From contig JANUWF010001193.1 in the NCBI GenBank assembly GCA_026120185.1, positions 496,001 to 560,000 of the forward strand: DNA of 64,000 nt, given 5' to 3'. The notes beneath the pieces were generated by a model. It was not told the DNA's origin. It saw only the letters and a program-made list of their open reading frames with translations, and ran no database searches. Position 1 is the stretch's first letter, and every line of letters begins with the position of its first letter. Shown here piece by piece: positions 34,200-48,100 of the stretch. A program made the translations under genes and the position numbers. Origin of the DNA: Voacanga thouarsii (Eukaryota; Streptophyta; Magnoliopsida; Gentianales; Apocynaceae).

Positions 34200-35873
34200 T
34201 TAAGCCAGAGCTCTGGCCCCAGGAATGTCTATCCACTCCAACTGAATCTCTACTTCCCCTCGCTCCACATTGCAGAGTCTCAGAAACATATGCTGGGTAA
34301 CTTTTCCATTTTCCCAAACAATACTGCTTTCTTCGGATAGGCAGTTTTGTCTGCTTGGTTTTATTTTAGTGATAGTAGTATTACTTGGGATGTTCTGTAT
34401 TTGCATCTTTACAGCCTCAATAAAGGGTCTGATGTCAAATTCCGCATCTCCCATTTTGTCATCAAGAGTGAAAGTGTCCCTGTCATATACTTGCTGCATT
34501 GCATTAAGGAAGGTAGAGTGAGACCGACTTTTCTACCACCTTCATTTATATTTCATTCCAAACAAAAGAGTTAATTGCATACAGGTAGCGCAAGTAATTG
34601 CTATCTTTGTGCATACAACTAAAAAATTATTTTCTTTACCACAAAAAGAATCTCTAGAGAAAAGGGACCACACATCTCTGCCTTAAAGTTCTTTGCTTTT
34701 CTCTCTGTCCGCTAGTAGTTCTCTATCGTCATCAACCATCAAATTCTTAGCATGACAAAGATTGTAGGTTGACAAATTTCAGTTGTGATCACATCATGAT
34801 ATACAGAAACCAAATTGCTTGCCAAGTCAAAAGTCTGGCAAGAGGACTAAGAAGTCTATATGCATAATCAACAGAAGAGGTATGAAATACACCAACTTCA
34901 GAAAGACAGCTAGCTGATAATCCATTTGTGTTTCTAAAATTTTGATGACCACTGCATATTAGCATAATGAACTATTCTCTCTAATACCAAACCATAATTG
35001 ACCAATTTAAGTACTACAGGAGATTGCCACGGAAAAGACTTACAAGTTTGACAGGAATGCTAGGGTCTGAAACAGAGAGCGTCAAATCTTCATTCCACTC
35101 AGGATTGATATTCCTCTTGATCACACGTGTCTTCAATTTCTGCTTCACAGATAGAGTCACAAAAGATCAGCAAAAATGGAAAACAATGGAATTTCAACTA
35201 TAACATCGTAGACAACCAGAACATCAAGCATAGATGGAGTGTTATGGCTGTTCCTTTTATGGAAAGAAGAAATTAATGGGTTCTCATTCAAGCATATCTA
35301 ATCTATCCAATATTATCCACTTTCTGCAGAGAACCGTACATATGATTTCCCTAGGAGGTCCGGACATTGGCATAGAACAAAGGAGCCAGCTAAACTAATT
35401 GGGCATTTTTCTTAAGACTGTTCTAGCAACATACTGAAAGTCACCGGTTTACGGCCCAAAGGAACACCAAAATCAAGAAGATCCCTATCTGTGCATCTCT
35501 AGAGTGACGGAAAAAAACAAACAATTAAAGCCAAAGGCATAGACTTTTTAGGTAGAAACCCATAGCTTGATTAACTCAAAGACTTTATAGATCGACATTT
35601 GATGTTCAATTGAAATCAACAATAGATTGCCTTGCCCAGAAACTCTCAACTCCAAAACTACTTTACAAGGAAAGAAAAAGACAGAAAGGAAAAGCAAGAA
35701 TTTTTCCAACAATCTAACACCTTATGCCATGAAATCAAACGAGCCGAAAGAGCAGAAATTACCTGCTTTCCCATCCTGACTATAACATAAGGATCGCTGC
35801 TCCTAACATCTCTTATAGCAAGATTAATGCCTCTGATGACATGAATTCTGAGAAGGCCCAACAAGTTTTCCAT
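34200..35873 (-). CDS. CAR-type C2-domain ABA-related protein
   Basis: Three minus-strand exons (35873-35763, 35139-35044, 34493-34200) join in phase 0 to give 166 residues. CAR proteins are single C2 domains that bind phospholipid membranes in a Ca2+-dependent way and recruit PYR/PYL abscisic acid receptors and other partners to the plasma membrane. Visible marks are MENLLGLLRIHVIRGINLA, VRSSDPYVIVRMGKQ (Ca2+-loop Asp), KLKTRVIKRNINPEWNEDLT, VYDRDTFTLDDKMGDAEFDI (Ca2+-loop Asp cluster) and the CAR-specific insert with PSRQNCLSEESSIVWENGKV. It ends VEIQLEWIDIPGARALA. Length and exon layout match the family. The related ArfGAP-C2 proteins are longer and have a zinc finger, absent here. Which of the CAR paralogues it matches was not determined. 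Confidence 0.92.
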
Positions 35874-36860
35874 TTAAACAAAAACAGTTCCTCAAAATTT
35901 CTCGCACAAAACAGCACCAAACTCCAACAACTGCCCAGAACACCTAAAGATGCAGACTTGAAATGCTGATTGATTCAGACCCAAGCTGTAGTCAAAGGGA
36001 CTGAGAGGAAGAGAAGGGCAGAGAGATTAACGATGACGATTCCTTAAAGCTAGCATCTTCTCCGGCCTTCATTTTATAGTCCAATACAAAAACGAGGCTT
36101 TATCCAAGGGGATTGCAGAAATCGAATAATTTAATTAAAAAAAAAAATTTGTCACGCGCTGCTTTGGACCTAGTTCCCAGAAAGTGACCTTGACTTAAAA
36201 TAGGTTAGTCTAGAGCAGATCTACATTGACTATCTGGAATTACAAAAGACCCCCTCAAATTTGGGCTTTGTGTTAAATTAAACCCTCAAAATGAAATTTT
36301 CTAGAAAACCCCACCCACGTGTAAAATTCATCTCATTTAAGCTCTTCTATTGAACCTTTGATGGAAGAAGCACTCCCTTTGCTTGTCATCCTTTTTTTCT
36401 GCCATAAACCACGGGCTGACGCGCCTTTATATTTTTCGTAGAATTTCTTTCCTTTGTCTTCATTTTACCTTTAACTTTTGATTTATTCTCCTACCTAGTC
36501 AATTCTAATTATGTAAGATTAGAATGCTTTCTCAATTATTTCCTTTGAATTCTCTCTTTTTTTCTTCATAACAATTAAAAAAAATCTAATATGATTATTA
36601 TTTATTTTGTAGATCTATACATCGTGAACATAAAGTAATCAGGAAAGGTATAAAGTTTTGGTGTTTGGCGAAGATATGCTGGAAGCATATGGACAAACAA
36701 ATATTGTTTTGTCTATCCAAGTTGGAATGGAGAGGCTTAAGTGAAATTAATTAGGCAATTTTGAGGGTGTATTTAAAATTTCATCTTTGTAGGCTAAATT
36801 GACACGAAGCCCTAATTTGAGGGGCTTTTTTGAGATTCACTCTAAAAATAGTATTGTATA
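35874..36860. other. 5' flank of the CAR gene, then intergenic DNA
   Basis: The first 200 bases are probably the 5' UTR and promoter of the CAR gene. No clear TATA box was found. The remainder shows no gene. Confidence 0.5.
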
Positions 36861-37138
36861 TTCTCTCGATCTTATAATATAAGTCGTTATAAATTATTTT
36901 TATTATCTCAAATTATAAATAGTTAGAGACTTTTCAATAAGATTTTAAAACTATTTTTATATTTTTGTCCTTATTTATTATTCTCTTTTCCTCCCTTTCT
37001 CTCTCATGTATTCTTTTATTTTCAAGACATTTAAATATAGATATTTTATAAAGAAAAAATATAAAGTTACCTTGTTTTTAAGAATTTTAATATGTGTGAA
37101 ATTAAATCAAACGACTTATATTATGAGAGCGAATAGAG
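36861..37138 (-). mobile_element. Stowaway-like MITE, copy B
   Basis: This 278-bp element has TA at 36859-36860 and 37139-37140. Its reverse complement follows the 6838-7114 copy along its whole length (for example cacacatattaaaattctta in both), so the two belong to one family inserted in opposite directions. Confidence 0.85.
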
Positions 37139-37967
37139 TATTAAATAAGCCATTGGGTGATTTGTTTAGTAGTTAATTATATATTTAAATAATCCCATCT
37201 GTGTTTCATGAGTAGTTTTATCAGGGTGTGCTAATAACATGACATATAAATACTACCTGTTTAACAACTAATAGACATAAGTAAATGGACAAATATGCCA
37301 ACTCATTAACTCTTTAGTCATTCTTATTAAAGTTTAACCTGTGTTAATACTTCTTGATAGTACAGGTAAATTTAATTACGGAATTATTAAATAAACAAAA
37401 AAATTTATTTGACTTTTTTTACAATGGTCCCATCACGATTGATTTCCAAACAAGTAACTAGGTGTATATAAGTTTCTAAACCACTAAAAATAAATCTTAT
37501 CGTGTTTTATAGTCAAAAGTAAAATTTTTATCTTGTGCAAAGAAAAATTTTAATTAATTAAACTATTATTTTATCAATTTAACAATCTCTTTAAATTTAT
37601 TTTTTTATTTTTTTTAAAAAAAAAGAAGTTTTGGATAGATTTTAACACTGAGGAAACAACAAGAGAAAGTTATTTAGGAATCAAAAGCTGGTGTGATTAT
37701 ATTTATAATTATATAAACGCATGGCGATTTTGATTGGATAAAATAGTTGATAGTGAGTATAATCCTTTGAATGGATGGTTCAAAAATTTTCAAAAGGTCA
37801 CTAACTTGTGGTCGTTTCCTTTCCTTTGGAGGTATGAATTAGTTTGACTCGGATTGGCTTCTGGATGGTGGGCGGATGACTCGGACCGGAAAGCGAGACA
37901 AATTTTGCCGTCTAATGCTGGCCAATGTTTCGTCTTTCGTTTGTTGTCTCCAACGATAGGCCAGATG

Positions 37968-38216
37968 TTTACAATATAAATTGTTTTAAATTTATATATA
38001 AAAATTAAGAATTTATAAATTTTAAATTATTTTAAAATTAAAATTTTAAAAATATTTTTAATTAAATCTTTATATATTTTAATAATTTAAAAGAGTTAAG
38101 TTATAATTAGTAAAAAGAGAGAGATTACAGAGAATTATATAATTAAAAAAAATAATAAAATTTTATAAAACGACTTATATTGTAAAAAAAATATTTAAAA
38201 CGATTTATATTGTGAA
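37968..38216. mobile_element. AT-rich MITE-like inverted repeat
   Basis: The left end acaatataaattgtttta is mirrored by tgaaa-flanked cacaatataaatcgtttt at the right, with an A/T-only interior of about 210 bases. No clear target duplication was identified. Confidence 0.55.
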
Positions 38217-41200
38217 ATAAATATAATAATATTTAGTTTGATTACGAAACGTTCGAGGTAAGAGAATATGAAAGTTGAGTCAAAATCGAATATTAAAAAA
38301 AATCATTATAACATGATATTTTTAGTTAGATTTAAATTCAAATTTGAATTAGATTTCAACCTTAAATCAATGCTCAATCTCGATTCGATAGAAGCATCTT
38401 AAAATTTAAGCTTGATTTAAAGTTTGATTATTTGATGTATTCGAAATTAAGTTTAAATTTGAATTGTTTTTAAAAAAGTAAAATATAAAAATAATTATTT
38501 CATATTAATATTATATATATAATCGAATATGCTGCAAGTTTTTGAATCATGTATTTATTGAATTTTAGCTAAGCCCTAATCGAGCCGACCTCAAATACCT
38601 CAATAATAGTTTGACTCAAGTATACCCTAGACTAAAGATACTTTTACTTCTATCAATTTTATTTTATTTTATTTAAATAAAAGAAAAGTAAATGATAAAA
38701 GCTTTTCAAATAATCTAGTTTTAAAGAGAATGTTTAGTTAATGTGGAAAAAAAGTTGCACTTTTTCTAATTTATATCCCATTTCTCCCTCATATCAAATA
38801 ATAGCAATGAGTTCTTCATTTCATCAATTACATTCTTTTCATTGTTCCTTTAGCCTCAATTAAATTAGATATAAAATTCTAATATTAATGACTTTTAGAT
38901 TAAATAGTACATATTTGAAAATCGCCGTTGATGTGATTCTAGAGATGGAATCAGATAGAGATTTAATCGAGAAAGTTATATAAAAAGATATTAAAGGAAT
39001 TTTAATTTTTTTAAAAAAGAAAAGAGTAAAATATAAAAGGACTTTCCAAAAAAAAATTAATTTGTTAAGATAATAAAAATTTAAAAATGTTGACAGAATA
39101 AAAGAAATTTGCCTAACTCTAGACTAGTAAAAAATGAAGGGACTTTTACAAGACATTGCCGCTTGTCGGAAAACGTGTGATTCATTCATCCACCGGCTAT
39201 GCATGCATTTGCTTCAGATTACATTGGATAAGCAAAGCTAATAAATACTTTTTTTTTTCTGTTTTAAAATAATTATTAATTAAAAAATTATCTTTCAAAT
39301 TATTTATTATTTTATAAAATTAATAATATATTTATTATATTTTTAATTATGTCATTATTATCTATCACTTTACTAATTATAATAATATTAATTAATTTCT
39401 AAATTTAAAAATATTTTTATAGTTTTTAATAAATGTAATTTAAAATTTATAAAATATTAAAAATTTTCTTAATTTGTATTATATTATTGTAATAATAATA
39501 ATTTTAAAATAAATATGAGGGTGGACAAGACAAGCTACTTACTCCTTATAGTCCAACGTCACGGGGAGCATTTATCCAAAATTGGAAGGATCCGGCAGTG
39601 CAAGTTGGTGATCGAAACTTGCGGAACTAATATAAATATTTTTTATAATTATATAAATATTATATACGATTATATAAATATAACATGTGATATGAATACT
39701 ACATAAATATATAAATATCACACATACTTTAATAAATAAATTTTATAATAATCAAAACGATGTTATCTTATTAATTTTTTATACACGATCATTTTTTAAC
39801 ATAAAATTCTTGTGATTTTTAATCTGAGTCACCAAATTACTATACAGGTTCTTATACAACTTGTGCGGTTCCAAATCCAATTGGGATGGTGACGCATTAC
39901 CAAATTTTGAGGCGTCATTTCAAAGCTAGGCAAGTGGGGACCAACCAACCAAGGAATGTGCCAATAAATTCTTGCCCAAATTAAATGTACATGTCTTTAA
40001 TTATTATTTTTTTCAAGTTTAATTTTTAAAATAAATATTTTTTCTAAAAATTCACAATTAAATTCTCCAAAACAATAGAAACACGATCAACTAACTTGTG
40101 CGTATTACTCTTAATATCTCCAAATCAATTTTAAGATCGCCAATATAACCAATGACTTTTTATTCGATTATTTCAGATAGTCTTCTCCTCTTTTCCTAAA
40201 TCCAGTTGAGCCTTAAAGGTTAAGTCACTGGTGGCACTACCAATTTCACAATCACTAGTAACACTAGCAACAAAAATAGTCCCAACTCTACAATAAAAAT
40301 AAATAGTATTATTTTATTATAAAACAATCACCGATAATATTTTTATCATTTGTGTAGAAAATACAATATTTTGATTTTTAAAAAAAGAATATAAAACTTT
40401 CTGCAATTTCAAGTCCCTCTCCCTTTTTTGAATACCAAAAACGATATTATATATTTTCGAAAGTGATTTTATATCTCATATTATGGTTCCATATAATAAG
40501 AGAGTAAATAATGCAGATAACATATCACAAGATTTGAAATCTTTAAATTGTGCTATGTCCTCACTAGAAAGCAACTTACACATTGAAAGTGCAATTATGA
40601 GGGCTTTGGGTTGCCTCTCATGTTTCTCATCCATATGATGCATCTTTTTCTGATTTGATTTGTATTTAATTGGTGGTCGAATCAAGATTTGAGCTGATAG
40701 AGGACGAAGAAGAGAGTGGCAGCCACAAATGAGATTTATATGAACAAAATTTAACTTTAATTTATATGCAAATTTCTGAAAAAAATTCTTAAAGAAGCAG
40801 GGAAGCTTGCGTGCAGGATATATATGCCGAGAACTCATAGTCTTCACTTGTCTGCACGCAAAGAATAAAATGCTTAATTTCTTATCAAGAAATCAAATAA
40901 TTCTTTCAGTTCTCTCTCTCTCTCTCGGGAAAATTTGATATATTGATTGTTATTTGACTTAGGACTTATAAGCATTTATGCTATATCCATGACCTTGACA
41001 AAGTTATAAATAGAATTTAATAGTAACCGATTTGTAATAAATATTTTTAATTAATTATATTATTATTTTATCGTGAAGGACTCTTCACTATTTTTCTCCA
41101 ATTAATTTGGTCAAAAATTGGCAGACATCATGAATAATGGCCTTGGTTTTTCTGCCTTTTTTCTTGAGGAATTTTTATTTGATGTGTTAAAAGTCTAAGG

Positions 41201-41890
41201 AATAAGGAGACTAGGGACGGAAAAAGACATCCGAGAGCATTATTGATGATAGTCAAAAATATACTTGCAACTGTTTTCCCCCCTTCTACTACTACTACTA
41301 TTATTAGCGAGATTATTTTATTTATTTTTTTAAAATGTGAAAAAGGTTGGTGAAGGATTAGTGATTAAGAATCTTTATTTAAAAGGGGAATATCTAAAAC
41401 AAGTGAACTACCATTAAAATACAAATTCAAAGGAGCAAAAAGGTGGGAGTAATTATTTATTAGCACTATATTAGCCTAAAATTAGAGACTTGACAATTTT
41501 CAATAGATAGATTATTGAAGTAACTTTCTACACTAATATGCGATTAGATAATCTCAGCGGCCATGCTTGACGTCCCAAGCCACAAGGAAATCGTATTATT
41601 AGTCAAAACGACTTGAGTGGCGTGACGGCTACCTTATTTTATACTATTTCTTTAATAGTATATTATATTATATTTAGTTCGTCATCTAAATTTTTACTCA
41701 ATTTTTAAATTATCATTTAAATCTTAATTTGAAATCAATTTAATATTCCGATGACAATTTGAAAATTGACTAAATACTGGGATGGTAAAGTAATTTTTTT
41801 TTCTACTTTGTCATTTTTAATCAATTCATTAAAAGTTTGGTGAGAAGTTTTGATGATTTTATTATTCTAGACTAGATTTTACTCGGCTGG
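38217..41890. other. AT-rich intergenic DNA
   Basis: A long stretch of A/T-rich sequence without gene signals. The minus-strand frame at 40476-40847 (123 codons) has neither a recognisable family nor plausible composition. Short CT repeats occur near 40912-40926. Confidence 0.55.
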
Positions 41891-41924
41891 AAACGGCCGC
41901 CTCCGCCTGTCCAGGCGGCCGTTT
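41891..41924. other. Perfect GC-rich hairpin
   Basis: AAACGGCCGCCT and AGGCGGCCGTTT are perfect inverted repeats of 12 bases around a 10-base loop. It is an isolated GC-rich island in strongly AT-rich DNA. Its role is unknown; it may be a transposon end or an intergenic transcription signal. Confidence 0.75.
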
Positions 41925-44900
41925 CACTGCATAACGTCCAACTTTCTTTCCTCCTTTTCAAAGCTCTAACGTTGTCTCTTTCGTTCTTCTTCTTCTTCTT
42001 CATTGAGCACTGTAAACTTTTTCAAAGCTTTTGAATTTTGAAACCTATTATGGACGCGTTGTAATTTGATTATGAAGAAATGATTTCTTCTAGATGTCAT
42101 ATGACTTTATCACTACCTGTCGCCTATTGTTTACAAAAATTCTGAGTCCAAACCTTAAGGAACTGATAAAGAAGTAGAATTCTATTCTCATTTTAATTTA
42201 AAATCACTTTAATTTTTTTAAAAAATTTTATAATTTAAATAATTTTTATTTTTTGAAAATTATCATATACTTATAATATATTTCACGTTAACTCCACACA
42301 TATAATTTTTTTTATATTCGAATAAATCTATTTCAATCTAATTACTGTCAAATACATTCTTAATTCAATAAAAAAAAAAAAATCCTTATCGAGTCATGTG
42401 TGAAGGGACTAAAGTAGGTCTTTGAATTCATTAAAAATGTTTGTTAAAAAATTGTACTTCTATATGATTCTGAATTTTTTATCTATACATTTTTCACATT
42501 CAAAATGGTTAGCAGACAGTTCTTTAATTTTATTATCGAAAATGTTCTTTGCAAATTGTCTAATATGATTCGTGTCTTCGAATTTACAACATTTTTGGCA
42601 GAATATATATATATGATGCATGACGGTAGGCTAAGATTAGGTTTGCCAGGGGCTTTGATCCCACTTAATTGATCGGGTATCAACACGTTGATCTTGAAGT
42701 CAAGTGTTTGATTTTCGAAGAGAGGAGTTCTTGGCCTTTTGAAGGGTTAGTCAGTTAAGACTTACTTAGGTTAATTTAATTCTGCGAACTCTTTATCCAC
42801 TAGAATTTCGTAACAAGTTTCATACAATGCGTTCTTTTAGTAACAGTTGTGGACTTTTCCAATTTTCGAAAATTAGGTTTGCCTAACTCCACCAAAGAAA
42901 GATTGGACACATGATTACAAAAAAAAAAAAAAAAAGAGAGAACCAGAAAAATCCTCGTGGCGAATTGTTTATCTTCTGTCTTTGCATGGGATCATTTTTT
43001 TTTTTTTTGGGGAAAAATTTATTAATTGGTTAACAGAATATGTTAGGTTAATGACAACTACTTTTGTTTTGTTTTTCCCCCTAAATTTTTAATTCTAAAA
43101 TATATTAGTGTAAAAGGAACACACAACTGCCTCGTTACAATATTGGTGCAGAAATCTTCAACCTCTTTTGATTCGATCTATCCTCTGTCAACTATTATTT
43201 TTAAATTATTAGTATTCTTATTATTATTATAGTAACCTTCGGATTCTGCAACAATTTATTATTGGAAACCAGGAATTTGGAAAACAATGGTTCCTTATAA
43301 TATATGCATACTTGTTCTCCATTAAAGATTCTAAGAGAAATAGGGTTGTCCTTTTCCAAGTCTTTTTCTTTTCTTTGTAAGAAGAAGACTTCACTAGGCA
43401 GTAGTTCTCCTGGAAAAACTTTCCTTCTCTCGACGGGTGTTGGCAACAGTTTTTTAATTTTTTTTAATAAATATTTTGTTGAGTTTCTTTAAAATGATTT
43501 CTGATTCCATACATAGTTGAAAGTATACACTTTTTTTTTGTTTTTTTAATGAAGAGTTGAAAATTCCAATATACACTTCGAAAAAGTAAACTTTGTACAC
43601 TCATAAAATAAATGCATGATTTTGATGTTGACTTTTTAGTATATGCAATTATAATTTGACTTAGACCCCGCAGCCCCTATTAAATTAATAATTTAGACTG
43701 TGTTTGGATTTCCAGAAAAATGAGAATAGTAAGAAGGAAATGAAAGGAGAGGAGAAGGAATGAAATGCTCGAGTATTCATTGTGTTTTGATAAATATTAA
43801 TTTATATTTTTATTTATGTTTTGATATTTTAGTTAATATAAAAATATTTATTAAAATATTGTTTATGTATTTAACTGAATCTGATCCCTCAATTTCTTTT
43901 CCTTCCCCTCTACAAAAATCAATTCAAACAGTTAAACTTATTTCCACTTTCTTTCTTTTCTTTGCAAATCCTTCAACCCAAACATGCTATTAGAAAGTAA
44001 GCACCAAACTTGTAATTTAAACATTTTAAGATTGAAGCCGAAGACTCAAAAAGGTTCCTCTCCATGATTTATCCTTTTTTAAATGATCAGCTTGAGAGCG
44101 AGTCTGAGAGTTGAGCGGGCTTAAGGTTGGGCTGGTATTATTGGACTTTCTCTGACAAACTGTCCATCTTGAGGTCTGGATTAATGGGCCATCGAAACTC
44201 AAAAGGAAACCTGAAGCCCATACGAAATATAGATCACGTGGAGTTTTTCTGCGTATTCTGCTGGACCATGGGAAACAAGGTGGGCCATATTGCTTTCCAT
44301 CTGGCGACCATCTTTCCAACCAGGTGTCACCTGTATGTTTGTGCTGTTATTCTGCCACAGGCTAACAAAGCCCTTCAGAGCCCTGCGGACGGAGGCTTAC
44401 ACTTCAAAGAGCAGCAGATATTTTGCAAAATATTTACCGCAATTTCTTGACTATTTGTAATCTGAGGTGGTATCCACACTCTCAAGAAATCAAAAAGATC
44501 AAATTTTGTTATGTCCCATCTCTTTAATTTCCTTCAAATTTTTTATTCAAAATGTTTAGTAGTTGAAATCTGGAATATTTTCTTGTTCGAGCAAATGCTT
44601 TACTGAAAATGTTTCAGCAGATGATCTGCCCGTGCTGTTATTCGATGTTTTAAAGACTAACCTCTTTTGAGTGAAAATCAATGTCCATTGTTATTAGCAA
44701 AATCTTGAATTTTGAGTTATGTATGTTGAGGCCGAGTCAAGTGATTTCTTTCTCAGTCGATTCATTTACTCGTAAGCTAGCCTTATGTACGATTTGCTTG
44801 CATTCTTACTCGATATGGCTCATAAAAAAGCTTGAGTTTCAGTTATGGTGCTTTTTATTTTGGGGTAGTGGTAGTCGGTAGATGTGCTAATATTTGTTCA

Positions 44901-45112
44901 AATGTCTAAAAATCAAAGTCATGTCTTTCGGTAGTATTTGGCATGCCGGTTTTTCTGTGTTCCCAAATTGAGATTGTTCGAATACCCTGGTCCTGTATGG
45001 ATTGTGTGTGCGTGTGTTGGATTCGAGGAAGTTAAGGTTTTTGGATTTTTCTTAAGGTGAGTTCAGAATTCTGATAATGTCTTTTCTCTCTTGCAGTTTG
45101 AGCGTTTCAAGT
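41925..45112. other. Intergenic DNA and 5' flank of PTST1
   Basis: No gene is seen to about 44000. 44050-45112 is less A/T-rich and probably holds the promoter and leader of PTST1. A TTGCAG at 45091-45096 could be the acceptor of a leader intron, but its donor was not found. Small frames here (44127-44450 and 44681-44881) are not convincing. Confidence 0.45.
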
Positions 45113-48100
45113 ATGGAGTGTCACGCGGTAAGTACTGCGGGGCAACTATTCTTGACAAGGTGAGTGTTCATCCGAAGCATTGTGGCTGATTGATTCTGTT
45201 ATTTTCGGACGGAGAATGAATGCACTGTTCAAAACCCTTAACTGTGTGTATTGATTATCATATAACATTGCTGTTGAAGTTTCTTTTAAAGTATTATATG
45301 CTGTGTATGCAATTTTATGAATAAAATTATGTTAGCTTGGTGGTTTATTTTTGGTGTCACGATCTTGATTTTTTGTTGTCTTGACAAACTACTGAACATA
45401 ATCTCCTGGAAAATGAGAAGATTTAAGACGGAAAATATGGATAGAGTTTGTGGTAACAGCATTGGATGGAATTCAAGCAGAGGTCTTCAGAACTTGATGA
45501 AAATGAATCAACTTTCTTTGGGGGAAAATCCTATGAAACAAAAATTCTGGAAAATATGTTGCACTTCCGCTAGTCTGGAGGAAGAATTTTCAGCACTACA
45601 CTCACTGGAATTTTCAGACCGCGATGAGTCTGACCTGGAAGCTTCACCTGATGAAGCTCCTGCAAGACCTTTGAGCAGTGAGGAGGTAAACCTGATCTGA
45701 ACTTGATATTTTGTTGTAATAATTTGTATCCTCAAGCATCTGTGTGATTTCTCTTTCCACAGCATTTTAAAGCCTCTTGTATGATTGTCCATACTTCCTA
45801 ATTATGCATGCATAACATTGGGCCCTTCTAGATGAATGTATTTGGATAGTCAGCAACACTCATCAAACCCCCCTAAAACCCCCTAACACTGCCCCTCCCC
45901 CCCCCCCCCCTCAACACACGCACCAGCCCGGACCCAAAAATGAGAAAAAAGAGCCAAAGCAGAATCCTTGTTTGAGTGTGATACTTTAATAGAATTGATA
46001 GGTAAGTGGAATGCCTTTCACATTTTGTATCTAGAACTGAGATGGTGAGGATAATACAAGCCATTTTCCCTCATTTTTAAGGAGATATTTTTGTTAATTT
46101 TAGTTTACATTACAGAAAATGAAGTTGGCGCGATTGCCAGATATGCTCCTTTGTCTGCCTATATTGATTTCTTGCAGTGATTGTTTTCTCCCTGCTTTAC
46201 TATTTGAGTAGACAGAGGGAAAAGAATTAGATGGAGTAACTAAGTGAATTCCACTACTTAATGTAGCGTTTCTGGTTTCTTATACTGATCTCAATTCTTT
46301 CCTGTTTGATCGTGCTACTTTGTTTCCAGAATAACATTGTCTAACAAAGTAATTTCTTAGAACAGCAATAGAATTTATGCTGTATCATAAAGCACTAATA
46401 TCTGCACTTATGGTTGCTAAGCCTGTTGGTTGGCACTTTCATTAGAGCTAAATGCTCTTGTATCTCTTTAACAGTTGAAGCCACTGCTTGCTGACTCTGA
46501 AAGATCAAAGCTCATTAAGAAACTCAGTGAAGCTAATCAACACAATCGGTTACTCAAGCGACAGGTAGGTTTGTTATTATTCTTTCTGATTTCACTTTAT
46601 TTATTTTCCTTGAGTTTGTTGACATTGTGCTCTTTACTAAGACACTTGTTTCCCAAGATGCCAATTCTCCAACATGAAATCTATAATTTTGTATTAGTAT
46701 GTAGTGAATTATCTAGTAGAGGGAATTATTGGCCTAATAGGTGCCTGTATTTTTTTCCCCCTTAAGGTCTCTGCATTAGTTAATTGCCAAACTGGAAAAC
46801 TAAATCCACATGAGCATATATTGTACTCGTAAAATTTGGTCGTTATAGTAACATAATTGATATAACATTTTTTTTATAAGAACGTCAAAGAAGGAAAAAT
46901 CAGTTCTTCTTATTTATGAATTCAAATATTTACCAAGAATATGGTCAGCACCTTTTACAATGATGATTACTTGATTGTTTTATGATACACAAGATCAATT
47001 TCTCTTCAAACTCTAGTGTTAAACTAATGTGAGTGACATGATAATTCGTAATGGTGGATCAAGAAATCCATGTGAGTTGCCTCTCTGGTGTATATTAAGA
47101 CAATACAGATTTTGTAGTTAACCTGTTTATGCAATAGTTGAACCAACATTGACTTGATACTTAACTACACCAGATTTTATGGTAACATAATTGATATAAC
47201 ATTTTTTTTATAAGAATGTCAAAGAAGGAAAAATCAGTTCTTCTTATTTATGAATTCAAATATTTACCAAGAATATGGTCAGCACCTTTTACAATGATGA
47301 TTACTTGATTGTTTTATGATACACAAGATCAATAGATCAATTTCTCTTAAAACTCTAGTGTTCAACTAATGTGAGTGACATGATAATTCGTAATGGTGGA
47401 TCAAGAAATCCATGTGAGTTGCCTCTCTGGTGTATATTAAGACAATACAGATTTTGTAGTTAACTCGTTTATGCAATAGTTGAACCAACATTGACTTGAT
47501 ACTTAACTATACCAGATTTTATAGTAACATAATTATATAACATTTTTTTTATAAGAATGTCAAAGAAGGAAAAATCAGTTCTTCTTATTTATGAATTCAA
47601 ATATTTACCAAGAATATGGTCAGCACCTTCTACAATGATGATTACTCGATTGTTTTATGATACACAAGATCAACTTCTCTTAAAACTCTAGTGTTCAACT
47701 AATGTGAGTGACATGATAATTCGTAATGGTGGATCAAGAAATCCATGTGAGTTGCCTCTCTGGTGTCTATTAAGACAATACAGATTTTGTAGTTAACCCA
47801 TTTATGCAATAGTTGAACCAACATTGACTTGATACTTAACTACACCTGGCACTCTAACCCATAGAATTGTAAATGCACTTTGATTGGAACATATTTGTTC
47901 AATAATGAGAAGACTCTCTCTCCATAGTTATGAGTGGTAAGCTGGGGTCTGTTTAGTCCTTTCTAGGCCCTACAATATTGCAGAACTTCGTGTTCTGGTT
48001 TTGCTTCTTTTCTTCGTTGACAGTAATATAATCTAAAACTAATTACAGTTTCATAGCTGGGTTAGTGTAGTGTAACAATAGGAAGGAATGTTGAGACAAC

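Noticed and set aside
40476..40847. A 123-codon minus-strand frame in AT-rich DNA.
   Set aside because: Its composition is not coding-like and no motif is recognisable.
45885..45912. A poly-C tract as a regulatory i-motif or gene boundary.
   Set aside because: It lies inside PTST1 intron 2 as a simple homopolymer and nothing else supports a function.
46846..47847. The tandem array in the PTST1 intron as a CRISPR-like array.
   Set aside because: This is a plant intron; the units are ~335 bp, nearly identical throughout and have no spacer pattern.
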